From: Emiliania huxleyi CCMP1516
Taxonomy: Eukaryota; Haptophyta; Isochrysidales; Noelaerhabdaceae
DNA: 64,000 bases
NCBI RefSeq assembly: GCF_000372725.1
Contig: NW_005202428.1
Coordinates: 977,331 to 1,041,330, forward strand
Direction of reading: 5' to 3'
Shown here: positions 12,400 through 21,900 of the stretch, piece by piece
Numbering within the stretch: the stretch's first letter is position 1
Layout of the letters: every line of letters begins with the position of its first letter
Notes under the pieces: generated by a model
Databases searched by the model: none
Told to the model about the DNA's origin: nothing
The model's input: the letters and a program-made list of their open reading frames with translations, nothing else
Position numbers and translations under genes: made by a program

Positions 12400-12669
12400 G
12401 CGACAGCTGTCACGATGCACCCGAAGGGGAACCCAGCGCCAGCATCATCCGTGGAGGTACAAGTGTTCGAAGAGAGAGTGGACCTGAGCAACGATATGAC
12501 TTGGCGGCAAATGATCGCAGTGGGCGTCAGAAGAGTCGTCCTTGCGCGAGGAGAGCTCGATAAACTCGAGGGGCCAAAATATGCCGCGAGGAGCACAGAG
12601 TTGCGACGAAAGGCGAGAGAAGCAGCGAGAGAAGAGAGAGGACAGGAGGGATCGGCAGGCGGCGGCGCC
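12400..12669 (+). repeat. AT-hook repeat ORF family, copy split by a TIR element
   Basis: The frame from MHPKGNPAPASSVEVQVFEE through VDLSNDMTWRQMIAVGVRR matches the intact ORF at 58117. The copy breaks at the 12670 element and resumes at 13555 with the Glu-rich end and the R2 tail (to about 13700). It therefore predates that insertion. Confidence 0.8.
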
Positions 12670-13554
12670 CTGAGGGAGGGTGTAGAGGATGTAGAGTGTA
12701 GAGCGCTGTAGAGCTGTAGAGATGTAGAGCGCTCTGGAGCGCTGTAGAGCTGTAGAGCTCTACATCCGCCGCGGGACGAAGCGCCTCCGTTGTAGAGCGA
12801 TGTAGAGCGCGATTTTGCTGTAGAGTTTGTTGTAGAGGCTCTACAGCCAAACCACCGGGAAGGCAGTGACTCAAAGAGGTCGAGCCGCGCTAATGGGGTG
12901 TCTCCGAGCTTACTGGAGCTCTGATGGACAGCCCTGACTATCCCTGACACACAGAGAGTCACTCCGACGGCACACAACACCCTATAACTGCGTCATGACC
13001 AGCCTGCCATGTGTCGCCGGTGCCGCATTCGTCGCTGTGCTTCTTTAGCAGGCGGTGGACTGTCGGCTGCGAGGACGGTCGCATTTGCGCGAGGAGAGGC
13101 GAGCATTCAGACGCGTTGCATGCGCCATGACTCGCGCCAGCGCGTGCTGGAGCTCCTGGCTGAGCGTTGAGTCCAGGCGAGTTGCGCTGGCCACTATCGC
13201 TACGCCGAGCCGAGCTGACGCGCCGAGGCGCCGGCCAGTCGCAGCCGTGAGGCATGCCACAGCAGCAGAGGCACCTCCTACCCATTGGGCGGGCAGACAG
13301 AAGGCCAGGGCAGCACTGGCAAGTGCAACGCGCCTCATGTCGGAGAGCGACCGTGCCTCGTTCGCCGCTTATGATGTAGAGTTTGTTGTAGAGATTTCAC
13401 GTTGTAGAGCGCCTCTACATCGCTCTACAACGGAGGCGCTTCGTCCCGCGGCGGATGTAGAGCTCTACAGCTCTACAGCGCTCTCCAGCGCTCTACATCT
13501 CTACAGCTCTACAGCGCTCTACACTCTACATCCTCTACACCCTCCCTCCCTCAG
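12670..13554. mobile_element. non-autonomous TIR element, copy 1 (885 bp)
   Basis: It starts CTGAGGGAGGGTGTAGAGG and ends with the inverse. TIRs of about 170-190 bp are made largely of TGTAGAG/CTCTACA repeats. The flanks carry a target duplication: GCGGCGCC (8 bp), or 9 bp if the last G of the element is counted as flank. The core is 97% or so alike in the second copy at 38977-39847. It encodes no transposase. Long TIRs packed with subterminal repeats and 8-9-bp duplications fit hAT or Mutator-like families (inference). Confidence 0.9.
13045..13338 (-). CDS. 97-codon ORF inside the TIR element, signal-peptide-like start
   Basis: MRRVALASAALAFCLPAQWV opens the frame and looks like a signal peptide; the rest is Arg/Ala-rich. 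The same frame is open in the second element copy (39342-39635) with only a few changes. It could be a captured host first exon or simply conserved because the copies are young. No stop-to-function evidence exists. Confidence 0.3.
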   Translation of the reverse strand: MRRVALASAALAFCLPAQWVGGASAAVACLTAATGRRLGASARLGVAIVASATRLDSTLSQELQHALARVMAHATRLNARLSSRKCDRPRSRQSTAC

Positions 13555-13699
13555 GCGGCGCCGTCGCAGGATGAGGCAGAGGAGAGCGACGCGACAGAGG
13601 AGGAAGCGACAGGAGGGAGAGCGCTAGCACCACACTCCTCTCCTTAAAATCCCTGTGTGGTGGCGGCGTGCCGTCGTCCTCCCATCCCTCCCTTGTGTT

Positions 13700-13800
13700 C
13701 TCTTGAGCACTTGAGCACTGGATAGGGTCGATTCCGCATGGTACGGGACCCCTCGATCGTCTGCCCTCCCTCACTGGTGTGTTCATCGGGGGGGGTCCTA
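13700..13800 (-). repeat. family R3 fragment, inverted
   Basis: Carries CACTTGAGCACTGGATAGGG and TACGGGACCCCTCGATCGTC, the inverse of the end of the R3 copies at 1175-1470 and 18085-18372. Confidence 0.7.
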
Positions 13801-13860
13801 ACAAACACGTGTTCTCTGTTTTCTTTTCTTTCTCTCTACGGCCCTTTCCCTGCGAACGCG

Positions 13861-13984
13861 CACCCCGCAGGGCTAGGGCTCTCTTGCCCGCAACCCGATA
13901 TCGATCATCCGGCCCGCTGGGTGCGCTTCTTAGCTCCCCGGCCCTGGATGTGAGGTTAATGACTGCACTCCAAGTGCTCCAAGG
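13861..13984 (+). repeat. dispersed repeat family R1, long copy
   Basis: The most complete R1 copy: GCAGGGCTAGGGCTCTCTTG, CATCCGGCCCGCTGGGTGC, CCCTGGATGTGAGGTTAATG and the closing CTCCAAGTGCTCCAAG. It sits directly downstream of R2 and R3 modules, so the three families may be parts of one composite element. Confidence 0.75.
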
Positions 13985-14552
13985 ACAAGTAAGTGATCCC
14001 ACGACCGCGACTGTGGGGACTTTTGGTCATCGGTCAAAATATCTGAAGATCCTTCTATAGGATTCTCCCCAAACCTTGCTCAGCTGATCCAGCCTGGGGG
14101 GAAGGCCAGGCCTGGGCAAAGAAACCAGCACCTCATCAGGCTTCCCTGAGCGTCACAGCTCGGTGATCGCGCCGGCCGGACACCACTGTAACGTCCGTTC
14201 CGGGCATTTGAACGCGACCTTCGGGGGCAAAGAAATGGGCTCTATGGCTCAGACTGGACTCCTCTTGGTCCCTTCTGATGCCCTAGGCCACACCTGGGCC
14301 TTACCTGGGGCGCTAGGGGGCGGGCAGGGTTTGCCCCCCCAAACTGGCCCGAAGAACCTTAACCCTAGTACTGCATTACCACCTCGCGGTAGTGCTGCGG
14401 GATAGTAAGCAATAAACATTCTTTTATTTGCCTAGTGTCGTGCACCAGCTCGCCATTTTTTTATTTGAGGACGCGGCCGCCGAGCCCTCCTTAGCTTGCA
14501 CCCGCTCGCCTTCCTCGCCTCGCCTTCCTCGGCTGCTCCGCCTTTAGCTCAT
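13985..14552. other. intergenic, no gene seen
   Basis: Upstream region of the tetraspanin gene, with Gly/Pro-type GC tracts and an AATAAA at about 14409 whose owner is unknown. Confidence 0.4.
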
Positions 14553-15778
14553 ATGGGCTGCTGCGCTGACCTCTTTCGCTGCTCCAGCCTAAGCCTGCTA
14601 CTCATCTCTGCCCTCTTCTACACCCTCCTTGGCGCCGGAATCGTCACGCTCGGCGTCCTCGCGCTCACCCTCCCCTGGGCAAAGATTATTGTGCCCGATT
14701 GGTATGCGGGAGTCACGATTGGCGTCGGCGCCCTCATCCTCTTCGTCGCGCTCTTCGGCTACCTGGCCTTCTGCAGGAAGAAGAACAAGTGCTCGATCTC
14801 GATTTACATGCTGTTTTGCCTCCTTCTCTGCTGCACCACCGTCGCGAGCACGGTCGTCCTCTTCCGGTACTCGGACGCGCTGCACCTCGCCAAGGAGTCC
14901 AAATTCGTCAATGTGACGGACTGGCAGCGCGAGGCGTCCGAGTCGCTGAAGGAGGGCGTCGAGGAGATCTGGGAAGAGTGTGGTGCTTCCGTCTACAACA
15001 GCGACAGCGTGACATACACAGATGAATCTCAAGTCGATGCTGACAAGCCGCCATACGAGCTGCGCTGCACCAACAGCGACTTCGACGACGTCGCCGAGTC
15101 CATCAACGACCAGTGCCTCGAGGCGGCCTTCAACGACGAGAACTTTGACGAGGACAACACAGGTCTGAGACACACTTCAGACACTTCCTTCCTCGCCGCC
15201 CTTCCCCACCATTACCTGCATCTGCCTCCACACTGCTCGCGCCACCGCCGCTATCGCGACACGTCCACCGACACGTTCGCTGACACGTCCGCTGGTCCGC
15301 TGACACGTCCGCTGACACGTCCCGCAGACTTCCTCGAGTGCTACACCTCCTCCTCGTGGTGGGCGCCCGAGGCGCGCAGCAGCACGCTCGGCAAGCTCAA
15401 CACGCCCAAGGGCGTCTTCTGCGCGTGCTACGAGGAGTTCGCTGACTTTGTCGACGCCTACTTCTTCGTCGGCAAGTGGGTCTCCTTTGGCTTTGCAGTT
15501 TTCTTCGGGCTCGCCGCCCCAGATGCTAGATACGGACCCCCCGACTCGAACCCTCGTAGTCAACTGTACTCGGCTTCATTCGGCTGCGTTCACTGTATTC
15601 ACAGCCCTCGTGTGCACGACGTAGGCTCACCTTCCTTGGCTGCTGCTACCTCTGCTGCTGCTCCAAGCCGGCGGCGCCGGCACGCACCTCGCAGCAGGAG
15701 TACGCGCAGCAGCCGTACGCACAGCATGGGCAGCAGCCGCCGCCGCAGCAGAAGGGCGCCACCATCCTCCGCCCGTGA
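14553..15778 (+). CDS. tetraspanin-like four-span membrane protein
   Basis: Exons 14553-15162, 15328-15508 and 15625-15778 give 314 aa (first intron GT-AG in phase 1, second GC-AG in phase 2). MGCCADLF starts the protein, as in many tetraspanins. TM1 is LLLISALFYTLLGAGIVTLG, TM2 VTIGVGALILFVALFGYLAF, TM3 YMLFCLLLCCTTVASTVVL, TM4 WVSFGFAVFFGLTFLGCCYL. The large loop between TM3 and TM4 has at least six cysteines (EECGAS, LRCTNS, DQCLEA, LECYTS, CACYEE) but no strict CCG motif. The short Gln/Pro-rich tail (QQEYAQQPYAQHGQQPPPQQ) is cytosolic. An in-frame ATG at 14496 would add 19 residues. Confidence 0.85.
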
Positions 15779-16388
15779 GCGAAGCCATGGGTGCGCGGCG
15801 CTCCGTTCTTCTCCTGCAACCGCACAATGCCATGCCCGGCTCGCCGGGCGAGCCGCTGCGGTACCACATGCATAAAAAACTCTCCACACACGCACCGTCT
15901 GCACCGCGGACCCCCAGGCCCCAGCCGCTGTGACCCCGTGCAATTCCCGTTCCCCTGCCAGCCTCAGCTTGTCCGTGACTGTTCAGTAAGTTTGAACGCT
16001 TCAAAGATTATTTATTTCTCTTGGACAGAGCGCAGAGGGGGCCGTACCCCCACAACCCAGAGCGGAGCGGAGTTCGCGGTCGTCGCGGTGCGTCGCGCGC
16101 CCGCGGGCGCGGGGGCCGGGGGGCGCATTGTAATCACACAAGAACTCTGAACTGCGCACACGTGTATACTAACGGTTTAAACCCACCCTTTTACTCGTAC
16201 CTTCAGACCGCTTGTCCAACCGAACGCTCCAACGGCAACGCGGAAACCCGCCACACTCCACACACGCGCTTTTTTCAGTTTTCTTTATATAGGACCAGTC
16301 ACCATACAGCTTACAGGGCCGCCTATACGGGGGCTAGCCCGATCACCGCGGTCCACGGCTAAGAAAGTCTCTTGTGGCGTCAAGTCTG
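15779..16388. other. intergenic between convergent genes
   Basis: The 3' flanks of the tetraspanin (+) and of the Cys/Pro-rich membrane protein (-). A lower-GC segment lies at 16130-16340. No gene or repeat recognised. Confidence 0.4.
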
Positions 16389-17686
16389 TCATGTGATGTC
16401 GTCCTCTGCGTCCATCGTGTAGTTGAAGGCTGGCGAGTCAAACGCAGATGCCGTGCGCCCCGCGGGCGGCTCCTTGGCCGCCGCGAGCACGCCGTCGGCT
16501 GCCACCCTGCGATGGGGCCCCTCCGCCTGGTCGTCCTCCTCTTCGCCGTCGCTGCTGCCGCTGCTGCTCTCGTCGTCGGAATAGACGCTGCTACGCGGCG
16601 GTGCCGACGGTGGACACCGGAGGGCGACGATCCAGCAGGCCATGGCCACCATAGCGAGGACCGCCGCTGCGTCCGTCCAAGCCACGCCCGCCAGCATGGT
16701 CGGCGGTGCGGGCGGGCGCCACAACTGCGGCGGAGGCGGCGGCAGCGCGGCGGCCGTGGCGGCGAGAGGCTGCGGGCTAGCTTGCGAGAGGCACTCGGCG
16801 TTGCGGCCCTCCCTCCGCCCGGCGTGGTCGTAGTGCCGCTGGACGCGCGGCCAGTCGCAGAGCGAAAGGGCCCCCTGGACGCCGAGAGGACAGGGCGAGG
16901 GTTGAAAATGGGGTGGTGTTGGGAAGGCAGGGCTGTGGCGGTGGCGCTTGGCTCGGTGGGAGCGGCCCTCGCCTTACAGAAGCCCCCGAGGAGGTCCGGG
17001 TAGCGGAGGATGTAGCACCGAAGCTCAGCGGCAGACAGGGCCGGCGGAAAGGGCGGTGGGGGCGGCACGGGCGGAGGCATTTGCGGCGGCGGTAGCGGCG
17101 GCGGCGGCGGCGTCGAAGGGCCAGGAGACGGTGGCGGCCGAGGCGGCGGCGGCGGAGGAGGCGGCTCTGGAGGCGGCGAGGGAGAGGGCGGCGGGCTCGG
17201 CCCGGGTGGTAGCCAAGGCGTGGGTGGTGGCGGCGGGGGGCAGAACTTGCACGTTGAGCAGCGACAGAGCTGGCAGTCCTCGTATGCGCGCCACGCCGCG
17301 CAGTTCGATTTGCACTGTGGCGTGTCGCTATCACCCTTGATTTTTGGCGTGCATGCCGGCGGGCCGGCGTCAGCAGCCGCCGACCAGCCGGCGCACCGCT
17401 CGCAGCCACGGCACGCGCAGCGGCTGCAATCGGGCGAGGAGACGCCCCACTGAACGGCGCACCACGTCAGACAGCGCGCGTTACCAAAGTCACCCGGGAT
17501 GTCTGAGGTGCAAGTGGGAGCATCCATGACGGTGCAGGCGGCACACCCGGCGCACTCGCCCTTGTTGCAATCGGAGCGGAGGGGAGCGCGAGTGCCGCAC
17601 CAGTGCTGGCAACCGGCGGGGACAAAGGGCTGCGGCTTTGCCGCTACGAGGCCGGAGCACAGTAATACGAGGAATGGGACCGACAT
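16389..17686 (-). CDS. type I membrane protein with three Cys modules and a Pro-rich linker
   Basis: Exons 17686-16973 and 16874-16389 (GC-AG intron, phase 0) give 399 aa. MSVPFLVLLCSGLVAAKP is a signal peptide. Three Cys-rich modules follow, each starting C-x3-C and ending CxxC-type clusters: CQHWCGTRAPL..., CLTWCAVQW..., CKSNCAAWRAY.... A 90-residue Pro/Ser linker comes next, then a folded block joined across the intron (LSAAELRCYILRYPDLLGGF + DWPRVQRHYDHAGRREGR), a pattern I know only as a recurring algal surface motif. One membrane helix (DAAAVLAMVAMACWIVALRC) and an acidic Ser/Asp/Glu tail end the protein. A cell-surface role is inferred. Confidence 0.8.
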
Positions 17687-18084
17687 GTAGAGGGTGCGAC
17701 GGTGGGAGTGCCCGCCGAGCGCCTCGGAGAAAAACGAAAGTCGCCCGGGGCTGCGTATGAGCCCTGTGGGGACCCTGTCCTCGTCCCATCCCTCGTTTGG
17801 CGTGTCTGTTTTTTTTCTTTTCTGAGCCCTGTGACGCGGTGTTGTTGCGAATAGGTGGTGAGGGCAGGCCGCGCGCTCGCGGGGCGCATCGCCGAGACCT
17901 GGCTCCCCGAGAGACACTCACCAACGGCCGGCAGTCGGCGCCGAGATTTCTTTTTATCAGACGAGTCCAAGACGGGCTCTGCAATGCACTCGAGCGCGAG
18001 CTCTAAGCATCCTCCAGGTGGCAAGAGCAGCGGACCTCTGTGGTGATTAAATCAACGGAGTAGGAGAGATAATAGAACAAGTCT
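17687..18084. other. intergenic, no gene seen
   Basis: Promoter side of the Cys/Pro-rich gene. A pyrimidine-rich stretch (TCTGTTTTTTTTCTTTTC) resembles the tail of the R2 module. Confidence 0.35.
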
Positions 18085-18385
18085 CCAGCCGAGACGGTGA
18101 CGGGAAGCGTCGAGTGATCTCAGGCCCAGTGAGGCAGTGCACAGGCAACCCGGATCCTGCTGAACAAGCTCCTCTTGTAGCTCGATCGGTCACACCGCCA
18201 TCACCGTCGGGGAGAGGGGGGACGACACTGCTTCGGCAGCGTGCACCTCGATCCTGTACCGTGTTTGCGTTATGACCCCCCCCAATGAGCACACCAGCGA
18301 GGGAGGGCGAGACGATCGAGGGGTCCCGTACCACGCGGAATCGACCCTATCCAGTGCTCAAGTGCTCAAGCAGGGGGGGGGGGGG
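18085..18385 (+). repeat. dispersed repeat family R3, second copy
   Basis: Closely matches 1175-1470, from GAGACGGTGACGGGAAGC to CAGTGCTCAAGTGCTCAAG, and ends in a run of about 17 G. Confidence 0.75.
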
Positions 18386-18914
18386 GGGACTGGCAATCCC
18401 TGTGTGGTGCGGCGTGTGTCGTTCTCCCCATCGAGCCGCGTTCAAAAGGTGTGCGCGCCTTGGCGCCGCCCCTTTCGCGATGGGCGGCCCCCGCCCCGCG
18501 CCAGGGGCCGCCCACCTCGAAGCTCGCGCCCCACCCCGACCCGAGCAAACCCGGCCCCACCCCGACCCGACCCAAACCACCCCGCTCCGCCCTGCCCCGC
18601 CCCCCTCACCGGACAAACCCTGAAGCCGCACCCGGCTCCGCCCCCCGCCCGACCCTCACCCGCGCGTGCGCCTGCCGCCTGCGCCGCCTCCCCCCATGCG
18701 CACCCACGACGCCAGCCGCGCGCCCGTCGCCCGCCGAACAAGAGTGAAGAGAATTTTCACAAAAGGAAACCCCGGGCGCGCCTCGCCGTGTTGTAGTCTC
18801 CCAGTTGTCCCGTCGAATTCTTACCCCTCTTCGCCAGGTCCTGGCCACCCGAAGGCAGGTTGGCCTCGCGAGCCTCGCAGGCGCTCATCAGCTCGAGCCC
18901 TTGTCTCGAGTTCC

Positions 18915-21900
18915 ATGGCGAAGCGTCGGGCGTTCGTCGGCTGCTGCGCTCGCACGGACGGGTGCGTCCTGGCTGCTGGCCACCGGGGCGCCTGCCATGT
19001 CGCGGAGATGGAGGAGGTTGACTACGTCGTGGAGGCCATCCGCGACGAGCGCGAGCGCCGCGGGAAGCTCCCGACCACCGAGTACCTCGTCAAGTGGAAG
19101 GGCTGGCCCGAGGAGGACTGCACGTGGGAGCTCGAGCAGACTCTGGCATCGTGCCCTCTCATTCTCCGCGCGTGGCGAAAGGCGAGGAAAACTCCAGCGC
19201 CAGCTACCACAGTCGCGCCGCCGGTGCCGTGCCCAGCGCCTGCAGAGACATGCCCGGCGCCGCAGGCGCGGGAGCGCAAGCCTCCGAGAGCGCAGGTCCC
19301 GTGCCAAAAGAGGCGCAAGAGGGACGCTGACGGCGGCGCTCTCGCTGCGACAGCGGCGAGTCCGCCGTCGTCACTGCCCGAACCCCCGTGCGCCGCCGTC
19401 GGGCAGGCGACTGCCGCCGAGAGCACGGCGGAAGTGCCGACCGAGCATCTCTCGGCAGGGCATGAGCGACGCCTCAGGAGGCAGGCGCAGTCTCAACCGT
19501 TGATGGAGGCGGCGGCGCCGCCGCCTGTTCTGCCGCAGCCGCCGGCGCCGCCGCCACTCCCGCCGCCGCCAAAGCCTGGTGGCGCATCGGCTGACGCAGT
19601 GGCGCAGGGCCGCCAGCCGGCCCGGCAGTCAACAGCGGCCACGAGCACGCGCCGCCACGTTGGTTCGGAGGCCGCCGCGAGCGGTCGGCGCGAGGCGCAG
19701 CCGCAGGGGGGGCAGGCTCCAGACGGCCCCGAGGCGGAGGAGGGGTCGGGCGGACCCGCGGCTCAGGAGGGGTCGGGCGGACCCGCGGCTGCCGCCTCTC
19801 CTCCTCCTCGGGTCCAGCAGCCGAGGGAGGAGCTGCGGGAGGGGGACACGGCGCTTGCGGCGGCGGCGGCGGGCGACGAGGCCGCGCCAGTTCCGGCTCT
19901 TGTGGTGGAGGCAGAGGGCTTACGCTTGCACATGTCAAGCAGCGGCAGCAGCGGCTACAAGGGGGTGCGCAAGAGCAAGGCTGGCCGCTTCGAAGCGCAG
20001 AAAAGGGTGGACGGAAGGCAGGTGTTCTTGGGCACTTTCAACACGGCGGTGGGGGCGGCGGTGGCGTACGCGCGCGCAGCCGGCGGGGTGGCGCAGCCGC
20101 GGGTGGTGGAGGCGGTGGCGGCCGGGGTGGCTCCAGACGGGCCCGCGGCGGAGGAGGGGTCGGGCGGACCCGCGGCTCAAGAGGGGTCGGGCGGACCCGC
20201 GGCTCAAGAGGGGTCGGGCGGACCCGCGGCTCAAGAGGGGTCGGGCGGACCCGCGGCTCAAGAGGGGTCGGGCGGACCCGCGGCTCAAGAGGGGTCGGGC
20301 GGACCCGCGGCTCAAGAGGGGTCGGGCGGACCCGCGGCTGCCGCCCCTCCTCCTCCTCGGGTCCAGCAGCCGAGGGAGGAGCTGCGGGAGGGGGACACGG
20401 CGCTTGCGGCGGCGGCGGCGGGCGACGAGGCCGCGCCAGTTCCGGCTCTTGTGGTGGAGGCAGAGGGCTTACGCTTGCACATGTCAAGCAGCGGCAGCAG
20501 CGGCTACAAGGGGGTGCGCAAGAGCACATGGAAGGCTGGCCGCTTCGAAGCGCTGAAAAGGGTGGACGGAAGGCAGGTGTACTTGGGCACTTTCAACACG
20601 GCGGTGGGGGCGGCGGTGGCGTACGCCCGCGCAGCCGGCGGGGTGGCGCAGCCGCGGGTGGTGGAGGCGGTGGCGGCCGGGGTGGCCGGCTGCGCCCCTG
20701 AGCTTGAGCGTCCAGGCGGCGGCCGGCAGGGTGGTGACGGAACCGAGCGAGGCGGGCGGAGCGGCGGGATTGGCGGCGGCGGCGGCGGCGGGACTGGCGG
20801 CAGCGGCGGCTGCGGCGGCGGCAGTGTGGCGGGCGGAGGCAGCATGGGCGGAGGCAGTGCAGCGGCCAGCAGCAGTGCGGCCAGCAGCAGTGCGGCCAGC
20901 GGCAGTGCGGCCAGCGGCAGTGCTGCGGGCGGCGGCAGTGCCGTTGGCGAGGGGCCAGGTTTGGCACCGGAGGGCCACATTGACAATAGCGAGGCGCGCA
21001 GGCGCCTCAGCTGCCTGCGGAGTCCCTCTGCCATCCGATCCTTCGCCGAGTGCCACCCCGAGGCGTGCGTCAGCATCTCGGCCGGCAGCCGCAAGCCTCG
21101 AAAGTACTACGACGCAGCCAAGCTCGAGGCATGGAGGCTGGAGGCGTGGCGCCGGCGGTCGTCCTCCGAGCCACCGCCGCCGCCGCCGCCCTGCCGCGAC
21201 TACCGGTGCCGCGTCTGTGGCCAGCCAAAGAAGGGACACGTCTGTGTACCTGCGCAGGGGGGCGACGCGGTGTGGGCTCCTCCTGTCCCGCCGCCTCGGT
21301 CCGACTCGCAGCTCCCCGCGGCCCTGCAGCGCCCCGTGCGGCAGCGCGAGCGGCCCGTGTCTTACCTCGAGGCTTCCTCCGACGAGGAGCCAGGCGGCGC
21401 CTCGCTGATCTCCAACTGGGCAAAGGCCGCCAAGGCCGCCAAGGCGGCCAAGTCGGAGGCCGATGGGGAGGGCGACGAGGCCTGCAGCGCGGACAGCGAA
21501 GCCGGCGGCCGCGTGCGGAAGGCCGCGATGAGCACATCGGGCGTGGACGCCGCGCCGGCGGCGTGCGACGTGCAGGGCGGCACCAAGCGCGCAGTGCGGG
21601 GGCCGTGGACGCCTTGGAGCTCGGAGGAGGAGAAGCAGCTGCAGCGGCTCGTCCGGGAGGACAGGACTTGGACGGAGATTGCGGCGGCGCTTGCCAACGG
21701 CCGCACCTGCGCCGGGGTGCAGCAGCACTTTGCGTCGATGTGCAAGCGGGACGGGGCAGCGACGAGCAAGGGCCTCTCGCACGAGCGCCGCTCGGAGGCG
21801 CAGCTCGGCTGCTCGTCGAGCGGCGCAGAGACGGCCAAGCTGCGAGCGGAGAGGAGCGAGGGGCGGCAGGCTGCGCGGGTGGTCTCTCGGCTGTCTCTCT

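Noticed and set aside
11010-12980. 656-codon minus-strand frame running upstream of the glycosyltransferase
   Set aside because: The added N-terminal part is translated repeat DNA; the conserved start is at 12131 and the 3' part is out of frame after the introns.
14355-14372. telomere-like CCTTAACCCTAG
   Set aside because: A single occurrence without tandem repetition.
15535-15560. B-box-like GGGTTCGAGTCG on the minus strand in a tetraspanin intron
   Set aside because: The T-arm does not pair and there is no A box or cloverleaf.
16777-17409. 210-codon minus-strand Arg-rich ORF
   Set aside because: Out-of-frame reading of the Pro-rich linker of the Cys/Pro membrane protein.
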